Below, piece by piece: positions 14,063 to 23,397 of a stretch of DNA of 64,000 nucleotides (the stretch's first letter is position 1; each line of letters opens with the position of its first letter). The notes below the pieces were generated by a model that saw nothing but the letters and a program-made list of their open reading frames with translations, ran no database searches and was not told the origin of the DNA. The DNA is taken from assembly GCF_002806975.1 (NCBI RefSeq), contig NZ_NIHD01000009.1:95733-159732 (forward strand), in the 5' to 3' direction. This DNA comes from Marinobacter aromaticivorans (lineage in GTDB: Bacteria > Pseudomonadota > Gammaproteobacteria > Pseudomonadales > Oleiphilaceae). The translations under genes and the position numbers were made by a program.

Positions 14063-14396
14063 CTCTCACCCTCTCCCCCGGCCCCTCTCCCGTGAAGGGA
14101 GAGGGGAGCTACACATCCAAAGCCTGCAAGGCTCAGCACAATCTCCCAGGCAGCACAGTAAAAGCCCCTCTCCCCCTGCGGGAGAGGGGTTGGGGAGAGG
14201 GGAGCTACACATCCAAAGCCTGCAAGGCCCCGCACAATCTCCCAGGCAGCACAGCAAAAGCCCCTCTCCCCCTGCGGGAGAGGGGTTGGGGAGAGGGGAG
14301 CTATAACACCCAAAGCCTGCAAGGCCCCGCACAATCTCCCAGGCAGCACAGTAAAAGCCCCTCTCCCCCTGAGGGAGAGGGGTTGGGGAGAGGGGG
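14063..14396. repeat. Tandem array of GC-rich palindromic repeats between ettA and radA
   Basis: Four copies of a perfect 10-bp palindrome CCCCTCTCCC-N5-GGGAGAGGGG sit at 14082-14106, 14165-14189, 14261-14285 and 14358-14382. The last three copies continue into GTTGGGGAGAGGGG. Between palindromes is a conserved ~45-base spacer (CAAAGCCTGCAAGG...ACAATCTCCCAGGCAGCACAG). Period is 96-97 bases for the last three units; the first is shorter and more diverged. The array fills the 385-base gap between ettA and radA. The CCCTCTCCC/GGGAGAGGG palindrome is a common extragenic repeat type in proteobacteria. Open frames crossing it are artefacts of its regular structure. Confidence 0.95.
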
Positions 14397-14412
14397 CGGG
14401 ATGTGTTGTCAT

Positions 14413-16074
14413 TCACGCCAACTTCTTATACTTCATACGCTGAGGCACCATGGCAGAATCCCCTTTGCGCTTCTTGTGGTCCTCATCGTACTCGGCGAAG
14501 TTACCTTCGAAGTACACCACCTCGCCATCATCCTCAAACGCCAGAATGTGCGTGGCAACCCGGTCCAGGAACCAGCGGTCGTGGGAGATAACCAGGACGG
14601 AGCCGGGGAAATTCAGCAGGGCTTCTTCCAGTGCGCGCAGGGTCTCAACGTCCAGATCGTTGGTGGGTTCGTCCAGCAGCAGCACGTTGCCGCCTTCTTT
14701 CAGCAACTTGGCCAGGTGCAGACGGTTGCGCTCACCACCCGACAAGTCGCCCACGCGCTTTTGCTGGTCTGAGCCTTTGAAGTTGAAACGGCCAGCATAC
14801 GCCCTTGAAGGGGTTTCGTAGTTGCCTACTTTAATGATGTCCTGGCCATCACTGAGCAGTTCCCAAACGGTTTTGGAGCCGTCCAGGTCGCGGCTCTGGT
14901 CCACATAGGCCAGTTTGACCGTTTCGCCCACGGTAATCGTGCCGGAGTTAGGCTGGTCATAGCCGGCGATCATGCGGAACAGGGTGGATTTACCGGCGCC
15001 GTTACCACCGATAATACCCACGATGGCACCGGGCGGCACGGTGAAGGAAACGTCTTCGTACAGCAGGTGATCGCCAAAGGCTTTGCTGATGCCTTCCACT
15101 TCAATGACCTTGTCGCCCAGGCGGGGGCCGGGCGGGATATAAAGCTCATTGGTTTCGTTACGCTTCTGGAACTCCTGCGAGCTCATTTCTTCAAAGCGTG
15201 CAAGGCGGGCCTTGCTCTTGGATTGGCGCCCTTTGGCGTTACTACGAACCCATTCCAGTTCGTGTTTGACGGCTTTCTGGTGGGCCGCTTCCTGCTTGGA
15301 CTCCATTTCCAGGCGCTTTTCCTTGTTTTCCAGCCACTGGCTGTAGTTGCCTTCAAACGGGATGCCATGGCCCCGGTCCAGCTCCAGAATCCAGCCGGCT
15401 ACGTTGTCAAGGAAGTAGCGGTCGTGGGTGATGGCGACGACCGTACCGCTGTAATCGTGCAGGAAGCGTTCCAGCCAGGCCACGGACTCGGCATCCAGGT
15501 GGTTGGTGGGCTCGTCCAGAAGCAGCATGTCCGGGCTGGAGAGCAGCAGACGGCACAGGGCTACCCGGCGGCGCTCACCGCCGGAGAGATTCTTGACCGG
15601 CTGATCCCAGGGTGGCAGGCGCAGGGCATCAGCGGCAACTTCCATTTTGCGCTCTATATCGTGGCCGTCAGTGGCCTGAATCAATGCTTCCAGTTCGCCC
15701 TGCTTTTTGGCCAGCGCGTCAAAATCTGCATCCGGTTCCGCGTAGGCGGCGTAAACCTGGTCGAGTTCCGCCAGCGCGCTGTGAACATCAGCCACGGCTT
15801 CATCAACAATCTCTTTTACGGTTTTGCTTTCGTCCAGCTCCGGTTCCTGGGGCAGATAGCCCACGTTAATGCCGGGCTGGGGGCGGGCCTCGCCGGTGTA
15901 ATCCTTGTCTACGCCCGCCATAATGCGCAGGAGCGTGGATTTACCGGAGCCGTTGAGGCCGAGCACGCCAATCTTGGCGCCCGGGAAAAAGCTCAGGGAT
16001 ATGTCCTTGAGAATCTCGCGTTTGGGTGGAACCACCTTGCCCACGCGATTCATGCTGTATACGTACTGGGCCAT
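14413..16074 (-). CDS. ettA: Energy-dependent translational throttle protein EttA (ABC-F)
   Basis: Soluble ABC-F ATPase that binds the ribosomal E site and gates the first elongation step according to the ADP/ATP ratio. The 553 residues have two ABC cassettes: Walker A GLNGSGKST with signature LSGGERRRVALCR, and GGNGAGKST with LSGGERNRLHLAK. Both Walker B motifs are LLLDEPTN-type (LLLDEPTNHLD, LLLDEPTNDLD). The inter-cassette linker and the EttA-specific N-terminus AQYVYSMNRVGKVVPPKR are intact. There are no transmembrane segments. It lies upstream of radA on the same strand. Confidence 0.96.
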   Translation of the reverse strand: MAQYVYSMNRVGKVVPPKREILKDISLSFFPGAKIGVLGLNGSGKSTLLRIMAGVDKDYTGEARPQPGINVGYLPQEPELDESKTVKEIVDEAVADVHSALAELDQVYAAYAEPDADFDALAKKQGELEALIQATDGHDIERKMEVAADALRLPPWDQPVKNLSGGERRRVALCRLLLSSPDMLLLDEPTNHLDAESVAWLERFLHDYSGTVVAITHDRYFLDNVAGWILELDRGHGIPFEGNYSQWLENKEKRLEMESKQEAAHQKAVKHELEWVRSNAKGRQSKSKARLARFEEMSSQEFQKRNETNELYIPPGPRLGDKVIEVEGISKAFGDHLLYEDVSFTVPPGAIVGIIGGNGAGKSTLFRMIAGYDQPNSGTITVGETVKLAYVDQSRDLDGSKTVWELLSDGQDIIKVGNYETPSRAYAGRFNFKGSDQQKRVGDLSGGERNRLHLAKLLKEGGNVLLLDEPTNDLDVETLRALEEALLNFPGSVLVISHDRWFLDRVATHILAFEDDGEVVYFEGNFAEYDEDHKKRKGDSAMVPQRMKYKKLA

Positions 16075-16355
16075 AAAGGCATTAACCTCTTTGCAAAACG
16101 GGATGTGACGGGGTTGCGGAGGCGTTATTGGCTGGCGCCTCTCTGAACTTCACAGTTGGGTCTGTAAGGTATCTAAACCCGGGAGCTATAGCAATTTCAG
16201 CAAAACAGCGATTATCCGCATGACGGTATCTGCGAACTGCATAAAGGATGATTTTCAACCCGGTAATGGGCTAGAATAGCGGCCCGAATTTTATGGGATT
16301 CCGGGGCTATTCCCAAACTCTCCGGGCCAGTCAAGCACACAGGGGCAGCGCACCG

Positions 16356-17609
16356 ATGTTTAATCGTGATATGAAAATCGCCGGTTTCGACGACGAACTC
16401 TGGAATGCCATGCAGGCGGAAAGCAAGCGTCAGGAGGCTCATATTGAGCTGATTGCCTCCGAGAACTACACCAGCCCGCGGGTAATGGAAGCCCAGGGCA
16501 GCGACCTGACCAACAAGTACGCCGAGGGCTATCCCGGCAAGCGGTACTATGGTGGCTGTGAGTTCGTTGATATCGCTGAGCAGCTGGCCATTGATCGCGC
16601 CAAAGAGCTGTTTGGCGCCGCCTACGCCAACGTGCAGCCGCACTCCGGCTCCCAGGCCAACGCCGCCGTATTCATGGCGCTGGTTAATCCGGGCGATACG
16701 GTTCTGGGCATGAGCCTGGCCCACGGTGGCCACCTGACTCATGGCGCTGGCGTGAACTTCTCCGGCAAGATCTACAACGCTGTGCAGTACGGTATTGATA
16801 CCGATACCGGCCTGATTGATTACGACGAGCTCGAAGCGCTGGCGGTTGAGCACAAGCCGAAGATGATCATTGCCGGCTTCTCTGCCTATTCCCAGGAGCT
16901 GGATTTTGCCCGTTTCCGTGCTATTGCAGACAAGGTGGGTGCCTACCTGTTCGTGGACATGGCTCATGTTGCTGGCCTGGTTGCTGCCGGCGTTTATCCC
17001 GATCCGGTTCCGCACGCGCACGTGGTCACAACCACCACCCACAAAACCCTGCGCGGACCCCGTGGCGGCCTTATTCTGGCCTGCGACGACGAAGCATTGC
17101 ACAAAAAGCTGAACTCGGCGGTTTTCCCGGGTAACCAGGGCGGCCCGCTGATGCACGTGATTGCTGCCAAGGCGATCTGCTTCAAGGAAGCCATGAGCGA
17201 TGAGTTCAAGGCCTATCAGCAGCAGGTGGTGAGGAATGCCTCGGCCATGGCACAGGTATTTGTTGACCGCGGCTACGATGTGGTTTCCGGCGGCACTAAA
17301 AACCATCTGTTCCTGGTGAGCCTGATCAAGCAGGATATTACCGGTAAAGATGCCGACGCGGCGCTTGGCCGTGCCCACATCACCGTGAACAAGAACGCTG
17401 TTCCCAATGACCCGCGCTCGCCATTTGTGACCTCTGGCCTGCGTCTGGGTACGCCAGCCATCACAACCCGTGGTTTTGGTGAGGCGGAATGCCGTGAGCT
17501 GGCAGGCTGGATTTGCGATATTCTTGATAACCTGGAAGACGAATCTGTCATCACCCGTGTTCGCGAGCAGGTAGAAGCCCTGTGTGCGCGTTTCCCGGTA
17601 TACAGCTAA
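16356..17609 (+). CDS. glyA: Serine hydroxymethyltransferase
   Basis: PLP enzyme interconverting serine plus tetrahydrofolate with glycine plus 5,10-methylene-THF, the main one-carbon source. Starting at ATG 16356 ([16 protein letters not shown]) gives 417 residues, the same as E. coli GlyA. An in-frame ATG 63 bases upstream would add a non-conserved tail, so I reject it. Visible features are [20 protein letters not shown], the [16 protein letters not shown] substrate loop, and [16 protein letters not shown] with the PLP lysine K230. A TAGAAT -10-like hexamer at 16272-16277 lies upstream, without a good -35. The 281-base gap from ettA holds no supported gene. Confidence 0.98.
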   Translation: MFNRDMKIAGFDDELWNAMQAESKRQEAHIELIASENYTSPRVMEAQGSDLTNKYAEGYPGKRYYGGCEFVDIAEQLAIDRAKELFGAAYANVQPHSGSQANAAVFMALVNPGDTVLGMSLAHGGHLTHGAGVNFSGKIYNAVQYGIDTDTGLIDYDELEALAVEHKPKMIIAGFSAYSQELDFARFRAIADKVGAYLFVDMAHVAGLVAAGVYPDPVPHAHVVTTTTHKTLRGPRGGLILACDDEALHKKLNSAVFPGNQGGPLMHVIAAKAICFKEAMSDEFKAYQQQVVRNASAMAQVFVDRGYDVVSGGTKNHLFLVSLIKQDITGKDADAALGRAHITVNKNAVPNDPRSPFVTSGLRLGTPAITTRGFGEAECRELAGWICDILDNLEDESVITRVREQVEALCARFPVYS

Positions 17610-17679
17610 GCACCTTCAAGACCCTGCCGGGCAGGGTGTGCGTTAGTCGCGCCACCCGGCCCTCTCCGGAGTACCTGAT

Positions 17680-18198
17680 ATGCATTGTCCCTTCTGTGGT
17701 GAAGCAGATACCAAGGTTATTGACTCGCGGCTCGTGGCCGAGGGTGATCAGGTGCGCCGCCGCAGAGAGTGCCTCTCCTGCCGGGAGCGTTTTACCACAT
17801 TTGAGTCTGCCGAGCTGGTTATGCCCCGGGTGGTCAAGCAGGACGGCATCCGGCAACCGTTTGACGAAGAAAAACTGCGCTCCGGTATTATGAAAGCCCT
17901 GGAAAAGCGCCCTGTCAGCATTGAGCAGATCGATGCTGCCCTGAATCGCATAAAATACCGTTTGCGGGCCACCGGTGAGCGCGAGGTAAAGTCCATGCAA
18001 CTGGGCGAAGAGGTGATGACCGAACTTCGCCAGCTCGACAAGGTTGCGTATGTACGGTTTGCGTCTGTTTATCGCAGTTTTCAGGATATCAATGAATTCA
18101 AGGAAGAAATCGAGCGGCTCTCGGCCACCAACGGCGAAGCGGCCGTTGATGTTGCAAAGGCGCTGGCGGACAACCATTCTCCTGAAGGAAAAAAATGA
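17680..18198 (+). CDS. nrdR: Transcriptional repressor NrdR
   Basis: Zinc-ribbon/ATP-cone repressor of ribonucleotide reductase genes, which it shuts off when (d)ATP is bound. The 172 residues begin with the zinc ribbon (C3, C6, C31, C34) and the basic DNA-binding stretch QVRRRREC, then the ATP-cone ([20 protein letters not shown]). It overlaps ribD by 4 bases, the usual nrdR-ribD arrangement of gammaproteobacteria. The C-terminal tail is slightly longer than in E. coli (149 residues). Confidence 0.96.
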   Translation: MHCPFCGEADTKVIDSRLVAEGDQVRRRRECLSCRERFTTFESAELVMPRVVKQDGIRQPFDEEKLRSGIMKALEKRPVSIEQIDAALNRIKYRLRATGEREVKSMQLGEEVMTELRQLDKVAYVRFASVYRSFQDINEFKEEIERLSATNGEAAVDVAKALADNHSPEGKK

Positions 18199-19310
18199 CC
18201 GAACTCCGGGAACGGTCCATGATGGCCCGGGCTGTGCAGCTTGCATGGCGGGGCCGCTATTCAACGCATCCCAACCCCCGGGTTGGCTGTGTGATAGCCC
18301 GTGGCGACAGGATTCTGGGCGAAGGCTGGCATGAGCGGGCCGGAGAGGCCCATGCTGAAACCCGCGCCCTGAGCCAGGCTGGTACGGCGGCCCGGGGTGC
18401 GACGGCTTATGTCACTCTGGAACCCTGCAGTCATTTTGGTCGCACGCCGCCCTGTGCCCGTGCCCTGATTGATGCGGGTGTGTCGCGGGTTTTTGCGGCC
18501 ACGCAAGATCCCAACCCTTCGGTCTCCGGGCGGGGGCTGGCCATGCTTCGGGAAGCCGGTATCAGGGTCGAGCTGGGGCTGCTCGCGGAGGAGGCTGCAC
18601 GCCTGAACCCGGGATTTATGAAGCGTATGAAGACCGGTCGCCCCTGGGTCCGGCTGAAAATGGCGGCGAGCCTGGATGGGCGCACGGCCATGGCCTCCGG
18701 TGAGAGCCAGTGGATTACCGGTAGTGAGGCGCGCCGGGACGTTCAGCGGCTGCGGGCTGTCAGTGATGCGATCCTTACCGGCGTTGGTACGGTGCTTGCG
18801 GACGACCCTTCGTTAACCGTGCGCCGTGAAGAGCTCGGTGACATAGGTGACGCCACGGAACCGTCGCGACAGCCGTTGCGAGTGATTGCCGACAGGGACG
18901 CCAGGACACCACCCTCCGCTACAATTTTACGTGGTGGCAAGGTGCAGGTGTTCTGCGCATCGTCTACGCTGGCAACAGCGCCCGCACAGGATCTTGCCGC
19001 ATTGGGGATACGGCTGAAAGGCGTTGCCTGGAAGGATAACGGTGTTGATGTCTCCGAGCTTCTGGATTCGCTGGGTGAGCTGGGCATCAACGAATTGCTG
19101 GTTGAGGCCGGGCCCACGCTGGCAGGCACGTTTATCAGCGAGCAACTGGTAGACGAACTCTGGTTGTACCAGGCTCCGGTTTTTCTGGGCAGTACCGGCC
19201 GGCCCACGGCGCATCTGCCACTGGAAACCATGGCTGACAAAATCGAATGGACGGTGCAGGACCGGCGACAGGTAGGAAACGATCAGCGTCTGATTCTGGT
19301 CCGCCGCTAA
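18195..19310 (+). CDS. ribD: Riboflavin biosynthesis bifunctional deaminase/reductase RibD
   Basis: Catalyses steps two and three of riboflavin synthesis: deamination of the pyrimidine from GTP opening, then NADPH reduction of the ribosyl side chain. The N-terminal zinc deaminase shows the HAE active site (AHAETRAL) and the zinc ligands in [16 protein letters not shown]. The C-terminal RibD_C reductase starts near [18 protein letters not shown]. The 371 residues are full length. The ATG overlaps the nrdR stop (ATGA). It is followed by the RibBX gene after 76 bases, where ribE would normally sit. Confidence 0.96.
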   Translation: MTELRERSMMARAVQLAWRGRYSTHPNPRVGCVIARGDRILGEGWHERAGEAHAETRALSQAGTAARGATAYVTLEPCSHFGRTPPCARALIDAGVSRVFAATQDPNPSVSGRGLAMLREAGIRVELGLLAEEAARLNPGFMKRMKTGRPWVRLKMAASLDGRTAMASGESQWITGSEARRDVQRLRAVSDAILTGVGTVLADDPSLTVRREELGDIGDATEPSRQPLRVIADRDARTPPSATILRGGKVQVFCASSTLATAPAQDLAALGIRLKGVAWKDNGVDVSELLDSLGELGINELLVEAGPTLAGTFISEQLVDELWLYQAPVFLGSTGRPTAHLPLETMADKIEWTVQDRRQVGNDQRLILVRR

Positions 19311-19386
19311 ACGTTTAAATTCACAGTGCGTCTCAAAACCTCTGCGTTGGGCAGTGGAAGGTGCATTGAAAGGGTGCAAAAACAGT

Positions 19387-20505
19387 ATGGCACTGAACAG
19401 TGTTGAAGAAATCATTGAAGACATCCGCCAGGGCAGGATGGTTATCCTGATGGATGATGAAGATCGTGAAAATGAAGGCGATCTGGTGATGGCGGCAGAA
19501 CACTGCACCGCCGAAGACATAAACTTTATGGCGCGCTTTGGTCGCGGCCTTATCTGCATGCCCATGACCCGTGACCGGTGTGAGCAGCTGGGTCTGTCGT
19601 TGATGGTGCAACAGAATGCTTCAGGCTTCGGCACCAAATTTACCGTGTCCATCGAAGCGGCCACGGGCGTCACCACAGGTATTTCAGCGGCAGATCGCGC
19701 ACGCACGGTGCAGGCGGCAGTGGCCCGTAATGCCAAGGCGTCGGATCTGGTTCAGCCCGGGCACATTTTCCCGCTGATGTCAGACCCCGGGGGTGTCCTT
19801 AGCCGGGCTGGCCATACAGAAGCTTCCTGTGATCTGGCATCTCTGGCGGGCTGCGAGCCCGCCGGTGTTATCTGCGAAATCATGAATGACGACGGCTCCA
19901 TGGCGCGCAGGGAAGATCTTGAGCGCTTCGCCCAGGAGCACAACCTGAAGATCGGCACCATTGCCGACCTGATTCACTACCGCACCACCCATGAACGCAC
20001 CGTTGAGTGCGTTGAAGAGAACCAGCTTGATACTGAGTATGGTGTGTTCAAACTGCGTACCTACCGGGACGTTATCCAGGGCTCTACCCACCTGGCCATG
20101 ATATTTGGGGAGATTCCAGCGGATGAACCCGTGTACGTGCGTGTTCACATAACCGATACGCTCCGGGACTTGCTGGGCGCGCGCCGTAAGGATTCCCGCA
20201 GCTGGCCGCTGCATCATGCGCTTGAAAAAGTCGCCGCGGAAGGCAGTGGTGTGGTGGTTCTGCTCAACAGCGCGGAGGACAGCTACAACCTGGAGGACCG
20301 CATCCATGATTTCTTTGATCAGGGGGAGCGGCCCGCAGGCAAAGGCAGCTCTGGTGTTTATTTCACCATAGGCACCGGCTCCCAGATTCTGCGGGATATA
20401 GGCGTAAGCAAAATGCGCCTGTTGAGCCCACCTGTAAAATACTCGGCGATTTCCGGGTTCGACCTGGAAGTGGTTGAGTACATTCCCTACACCCCGGACC
20501 GATAA
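19387..20505 (+). CDS. ribBX: 3,4-dihydroxy-2-butanone 4-phosphate synthase with degenerate GTP cyclohydrolase II domain (RibBX type)
   Basis: The N-terminal ~200 residues are a good DHBP synthase (RibB), making the four-carbon unit of riboflavin from ribulose 5-phosphate: [17 protein letters not shown], the RGLICMPMT loop and [12 protein letters not shown] are intact. The C-terminal ~170 residues align in position with GTP cyclohydrolase II but lack its zinc cysteines: [15 protein letters not shown] stands where RibA has VHSECLTGDALFSLRCDCG, and the HRQEGR arginine motif is also missing. This fits the RibBX variant known in Proteobacteria rather than true bifunctional RibBA. Start taken at ATG 19387 ([12 protein letters not shown]), giving 372 residues; an ATG 33 bases upstream is less likely. 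Confidence 0.9.
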   Translation: MALNSVEEIIEDIRQGRMVILMDDEDRENEGDLVMAAEHCTAEDINFMARFGRGLICMPMTRDRCEQLGLSLMVQQNASGFGTKFTVSIEAATGVTTGISAADRARTVQAAVARNAKASDLVQPGHIFPLMSDPGGVLSRAGHTEASCDLASLAGCEPAGVICEIMNDDGSMARREDLERFAQEHNLKIGTIADLIHYRTTHERTVECVEENQLDTEYGVFKLRTYRDVIQGSTHLAMIFGEIPADEPVYVRVHITDTLRDLLGARRKDSRSWPLHHALEKVAAEGSGVVVLLNSAEDSYNLEDRIHDFFDQGERPAGKGSSGVYFTIGTGSQILRDIGVSKMRLLSPPVKYSAISGFDLEVVEYIPYTPDR

Positions 20506-20549
20506 ACCTGGTCGCAGCCCAGCGGCTGCGACCCGAGAAGGAGCCACCG

Positions 20550-21026
20550 ATGGCAGATATCAAAGTAATTGAAGGTGATTTTACCCAGTGCACCGGGCGC
20601 TACGCGCTGGTGGTTGGTCGATTTAACGGTTTTGTGGTGGAAAGTCTGGTAGATGGTGCCATCGATACCCTGCGTCGTCACGGTATCGCGGACAGCGATA
20701 TTACAATCGTGCGTGTGCCCGGAGCCTATGAAATGCCTCTGGCAGTGAAGCGCGTTGCAGAAACCGGTGGCTATGATGCCATTATTGCCCTGGGCGCGGT
20801 TATTCGTGGCGGAACTCCGCATTTTGAATACGTGGCGGGTGAAGCGTCCAGCGGTATTGGCGCGGTGAGCCTGGAAACCGATGTGCCGGTGACGTTTGGT
20901 GTACTGACTGTGGATTCCATTGAACAGGCCATTGAGCGCTCCGGCACCAAAGCCGGTAACAAAGGTGCTGAGGCAGCTATCACGGCGCTTGAAATGGTCA
21001 GCCTGTTCAATAAGCTGGGTGAGTAA
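20550..21026 (+). CDS. ribH: 6,7-dimethyl-8-ribityllumazine synthase
   Basis: Condenses the DHBP made by RibB with the ribitylaminouracil from RibD to give lumazine, usually as a 60-mer or decamer/pentamer shell. The 158 residues carry [13 protein letters not shown] (substrate loop), [27 protein letters not shown] with the catalytic histidine, and [27 protein letters not shown] lies 8 bases before the ATG. The stop TAA shares a base with the nusB ATG, so translation is probably coupled. Confidence 0.97.
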   Translation: MADIKVIEGDFTQCTGRYALVVGRFNGFVVESLVDGAIDTLRRHGIADSDITIVRVPGAYEMPLAVKRVAETGGYDAIIALGAVIRGGTPHFEYVAGEASSGIGAVSLETDVPVTFGVLTVDSIEQAIERSGTKAGNKGAEAAITALEMVSLFNKLGE

Positions 21027-21502
21027 TGAGCGACATTGAAGGTACGACACCAGGCCCGGCGTCATCCGGTCAGCCAAAAGCTGGCGATCGTCGCCGTGCC
21101 CGGATTCTGGCAATGCAGGGACTTTACCAGCGCCACTTTGCCAAGAGCCCCATTTCCGATATCGAAGCCGAGTTCATGGTCGACAACGACATGACCAAGG
21201 TGGATACCCTGTATTTCCGTGATGTTTTACGCGGTGTCCACCGTGAGCAGGCAGAACTGGACAAACTGATCGAGCCTTTTCTTGATCGCCCGCTGAACGA
21301 AGTGGACCCGGTAGAGCTGGCGATCGTGCGCCTGGGTGCCTATGAGTTGCGCCATCGCCTTGATGTGCCCTATAAAGTGGTCATTAATGAAGGCATTGAG
21401 CTGGCCAAGCGGTTTGGTGGCACCGAAGGGCATAAGTTCGTGAACAGTGTGCTGGACAAGCTGGGCCGCCGTTTGCGCCTTGCCGAGACCCGTCCGCGTT
21501 GA
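21026..21502 (+). CDS. nusB: Transcription antitermination factor NusB
   Basis: Small helical RNA-binding protein that with NusE (S10) binds boxA of rRNA leaders and prevents premature termination; a boxA target is present at 63757-63767 of this same window. The 158 residues include [17 protein letters not shown] (arginine-rich RNA-binding N-terminus), [24 protein letters not shown] and [29 protein letters not shown]. The first ~20 residues are a polar extension rich in Pro/Ser/Gly compared with E. coli NusB (139 aa). It is tightly packed between ribH and thiL. Confidence 0.97.
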   Translation: MSDIEGTTPGPASSGQPKAGDRRRARILAMQGLYQRHFAKSPISDIEAEFMVDNDMTKVDTLYFRDVLRGVHREQAELDKLIEPFLDRPLNEVDPVELAIVRLGAYELRHRLDVPYKVVINEGIELAKRFGGTEGHKFVNSVLDKLGRRLRLAETRPR

Positions 21503-21505
21503 TCA

Positions 21506-22462
21506 ATGGGTGAATTCGAGCTGATCCGGCAGTATTTTTTGCCGTTAGCCCGTGTGCGCGGTTCCCACTCGCTGGTGCTGGGGCCGGGCGACGACTGTGC
21601 CGTGCAGAGAATTCCGCCTGGTTCTGATCTGGTTTTTTCCATCGATACGCTGGTTGAAGGCGTACATTTCCCTCCCGGCTACCGCCCGGATTTCCTGGGC
21701 TGGCGCGCGCTGGCAGTTGCGGCCAGCGATCTTGCGGCCATGGGTGCCACCCCTTCCTGTTTTACGCTGGCGTTGACGCTGCCTGCGGCCCGCGAGCCCT
21801 GGTTGCGTGATTTTGCACAGGGGCTGGGTAAGGCCGCCGAATCCTTTGGCCTTGTACTAGCCGGAGGTGATACCACCCGGGGCCCTCTGGCGCTGAGCAT
21901 ACAGGTGCATGGCCTGGTGGAGCAGGGCGCCGCTCTCTGCCGCTCCGGAGCCCGCATTGGTGATCTGGTTGTGGTTTCCGGTACCCTGGGTGATGCCGGC
22001 GCAGCCCTGGACTATCTTGATGCCGGCAACCCGACGGCAGACGAGAAGTTTGTGCTGGAGCGTTACCACCACCCCCGGCCAAGGCTGAAACTGGGGGTCG
22101 CCCTGAGAGGCCTTGCCACGGCTGCGATTGATGTGTCTGATGGATTGCTTGCCGATCTTGGTCATATTCTTGAAGCGTCGGCAGTGGGTGCAAACATCGA
22201 CCGTGCCAGGGTGCCCGTGTCGCCGGCGCTTGCTCGCCTGAAAGGGGAATCGGCGCTGGATTACGCATTGCATTGCGGCGACGATTATGAACTCTGTGCC
22301 GCCCTCCCGGAAGCAGGCTGGGCGGCTGCGCCGCCGTCATTAAAAGCTCAACTCACTGTTATAGGCGTGATCGAGGCAGAACCCGGTTTGCGTGTTGACG
22401 GCATCGCTGTATCGTCAGGCTCAGGTGCTGAGGGTTTTGACCATTTCAGGAGAGCAACATGA
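21506..22462 (+). CDS. thiL: Thiamine-monophosphate kinase
   Basis: Phosphorylates thiamine monophosphate to the active cofactor thiamine pyrophosphate using ATP. The 318 residues show the AIR-synthase-like fold motifs LGPGDDCAV, SIDTLVEGVHFP, LAASDLAAMGATP, GGDTTRGP and IDVSDGLLADLGHI with Mg-binding aspartates. It begins 3 bases after nusB and overlaps pgpA by 4 bases, the standard nusB-thiL-pgpA unit. Confidence 0.97.
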   Translation: MGEFELIRQYFLPLARVRGSHSLVLGPGDDCAVQRIPPGSDLVFSIDTLVEGVHFPPGYRPDFLGWRALAVAASDLAAMGATPSCFTLALTLPAAREPWLRDFAQGLGKAAESFGLVLAGGDTTRGPLALSIQVHGLVEQGAALCRSGARIGDLVVVSGTLGDAGAALDYLDAGNPTADEKFVLERYHHPRPRLKLGVALRGLATAAIDVSDGLLADLGHILEASAVGANIDRARVPVSPALARLKGESALDYALHCGDDYELCAALPEAGWAAAPPSLKAQLTVIGVIEAEPGLRVDGIAVSSGSGAEGFDHFRRAT

Positions 22463-22986
22463 GCGCGGAAGACCAGTGGCCAGAACCGGATTTACCCCAG
22501 GCCCTGCTGCCGCCGGGGTTTCTTAAAAACCCCGTGCACCTGCTGGCTTTCGGTTTTGGCAGCGGCGTAGCGCCACGTGCGCCTGGTACCTGGGGGAGCC
22601 TTGTGGCGATTCCCCTGTGGTATGGTTTTGCATGGTTGCCGCCGGTAGCATACTGGCTGGTGGTGGTTCTGGCGTTTGTGGTGGGCATCTGGCTTTGTGG
22701 AAAAACAGCCACAGACCTGAAAGTGCACGACCATGGCGGTATCGTCTGGGATGAGTTTGTGGGAATGTGGATTGCCCTGGGGCTCTTCCCGGATCAGATT
22801 TACGGTGTTCTGCTGGCATTTCTGGTTTTCAGGTTTTTCGATGTGCTCAAACCCTGGCCCATCAATTGGCTGGACGAACGCTTGCCCGGGGGGCTTGGAA
22901 TCATGGTGGATGATGTGGTTGCAGGCATAATGGCACTGGCGTGCCTTTTCGCTATTGATGTCTGGCTGATGCCCTACATTATCTAG
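22459..22986 (+). CDS. pgpA: Phosphatidylglycerophosphatase A
   Basis: Inner-membrane phosphatase removing phosphate from phosphatidylglycerophosphate to form phosphatidylglycerol. The 175 residues contain the family's GFGSGVAPRAPGTWGSLVAIPL motif, a metal-binding IVWDEFVGMWIAL segment, FRFFDVLKPWPINWLD and three or four membrane helices. The ATG lies within the thiL stop (ATGA). It closes the nrdR-rib-nusB-thiL-pgpA cluster. Confidence 0.96.
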   Translation: MSAEDQWPEPDLPQALLPPGFLKNPVHLLAFGFGSGVAPRAPGTWGSLVAIPLWYGFAWLPPVAYWLVVVLAFVVGIWLCGKTATDLKVHDHGGIVWDEFVGMWIALGLFPDQIYGVLLAFLVFRFFDVLKPWPINWLDERLPGGLGIMVDDVVAGIMALACLFAIDVWLMPYII

Positions 22987-23037
22987 AAGCAGTTTTCGAC
23001 GGAGGGGCAGTGAGGTTAATACGAGAGCCGCAGCTAA

Positions 23038-23241
23038 TCAGTGTACCTGATGCTCTTCCGGAAGCATTTTTACAACGTGCAGGAAGCGCTTCAGGCCGAT
23101 TTCAGCTCGTTCCCGGGAGGCAAAGGGGCCGCTGTCAAAACCTTCGCGGGTTGTGAAGTACCATTTGCTCCCAACACAAAAAAAGCGACTGCTGCGAAAG
23201 GGGATGCGCCCTTCTTCTCCTGATCTGACCTGGGTGTTCAT
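23038..23241 (-). CDS. Small conserved protein, resembling DUF6316
   Basis: A 67-residue basic protein with an aromatic-rich core (SSRFFCVGSKWYFTTREG, then GPFASRERAEIGLKRFL). The pattern of a short beta sheet (RFF..KWYF.TREG) followed by a helix is what I recall of DUF6316 proteins of Pseudomonas/Marinobacter, but I cannot search here. GGGAG lies about 8 bases before the ATG on the minus strand, which supports translation. There is no signal peptide or membrane segment. It stands alone, divergent from the lipoprotein gene at 23398, with pgpA converging on it. Confidence 0.7.
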   Translation of the reverse strand: MNTQVRSGEEGRIPFRSSRFFCVGSKWYFTTREGFDSGPFASRERAEIGLKRFLHVVKMLPEEHQVH

Positions 23242-23397
23242 GGCCGGCTCCCGTGCCCGCTTGCTGTTTCGTCATTCCGGGGCTGTGTGGTTGATAAGAG
23301 TTTGTTTAAAATTAATACAATTTCCGGCGAATTCAACATTTTTTGACAATTATGTGATGGCTCTTGCAGGCCTTCCCGGTATCGCAAAGGAGAAAAC

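Noticed and set aside
14063..14396. CRISPR array
   Set aside because: The repeats are ~96 bases apart with spacers that are themselves near-identical, unlike unique CRISPR spacers; no cas genes nearby.
15067..16146. Antisense open frame (359 codons) opposite ettA
   Set aside because: Covers the ABC-F gene in mirror; apparent hydrophobic stretches come from the complement of its codons.
16212..17378. Long antisense open frame (388 codons) opposite glyA
   Set aside because: It mirrors conserved glyA codons, has no recognisable domain and no ribosome-binding site; a shadow of a highly biased gene.
19311..19386. FMN riboswitch before ribBX
   Set aside because: Only 76 bases, without the conserved FMN-aptamer segments (AGGGTGAAATTCCC-type); too short for the aptamer.
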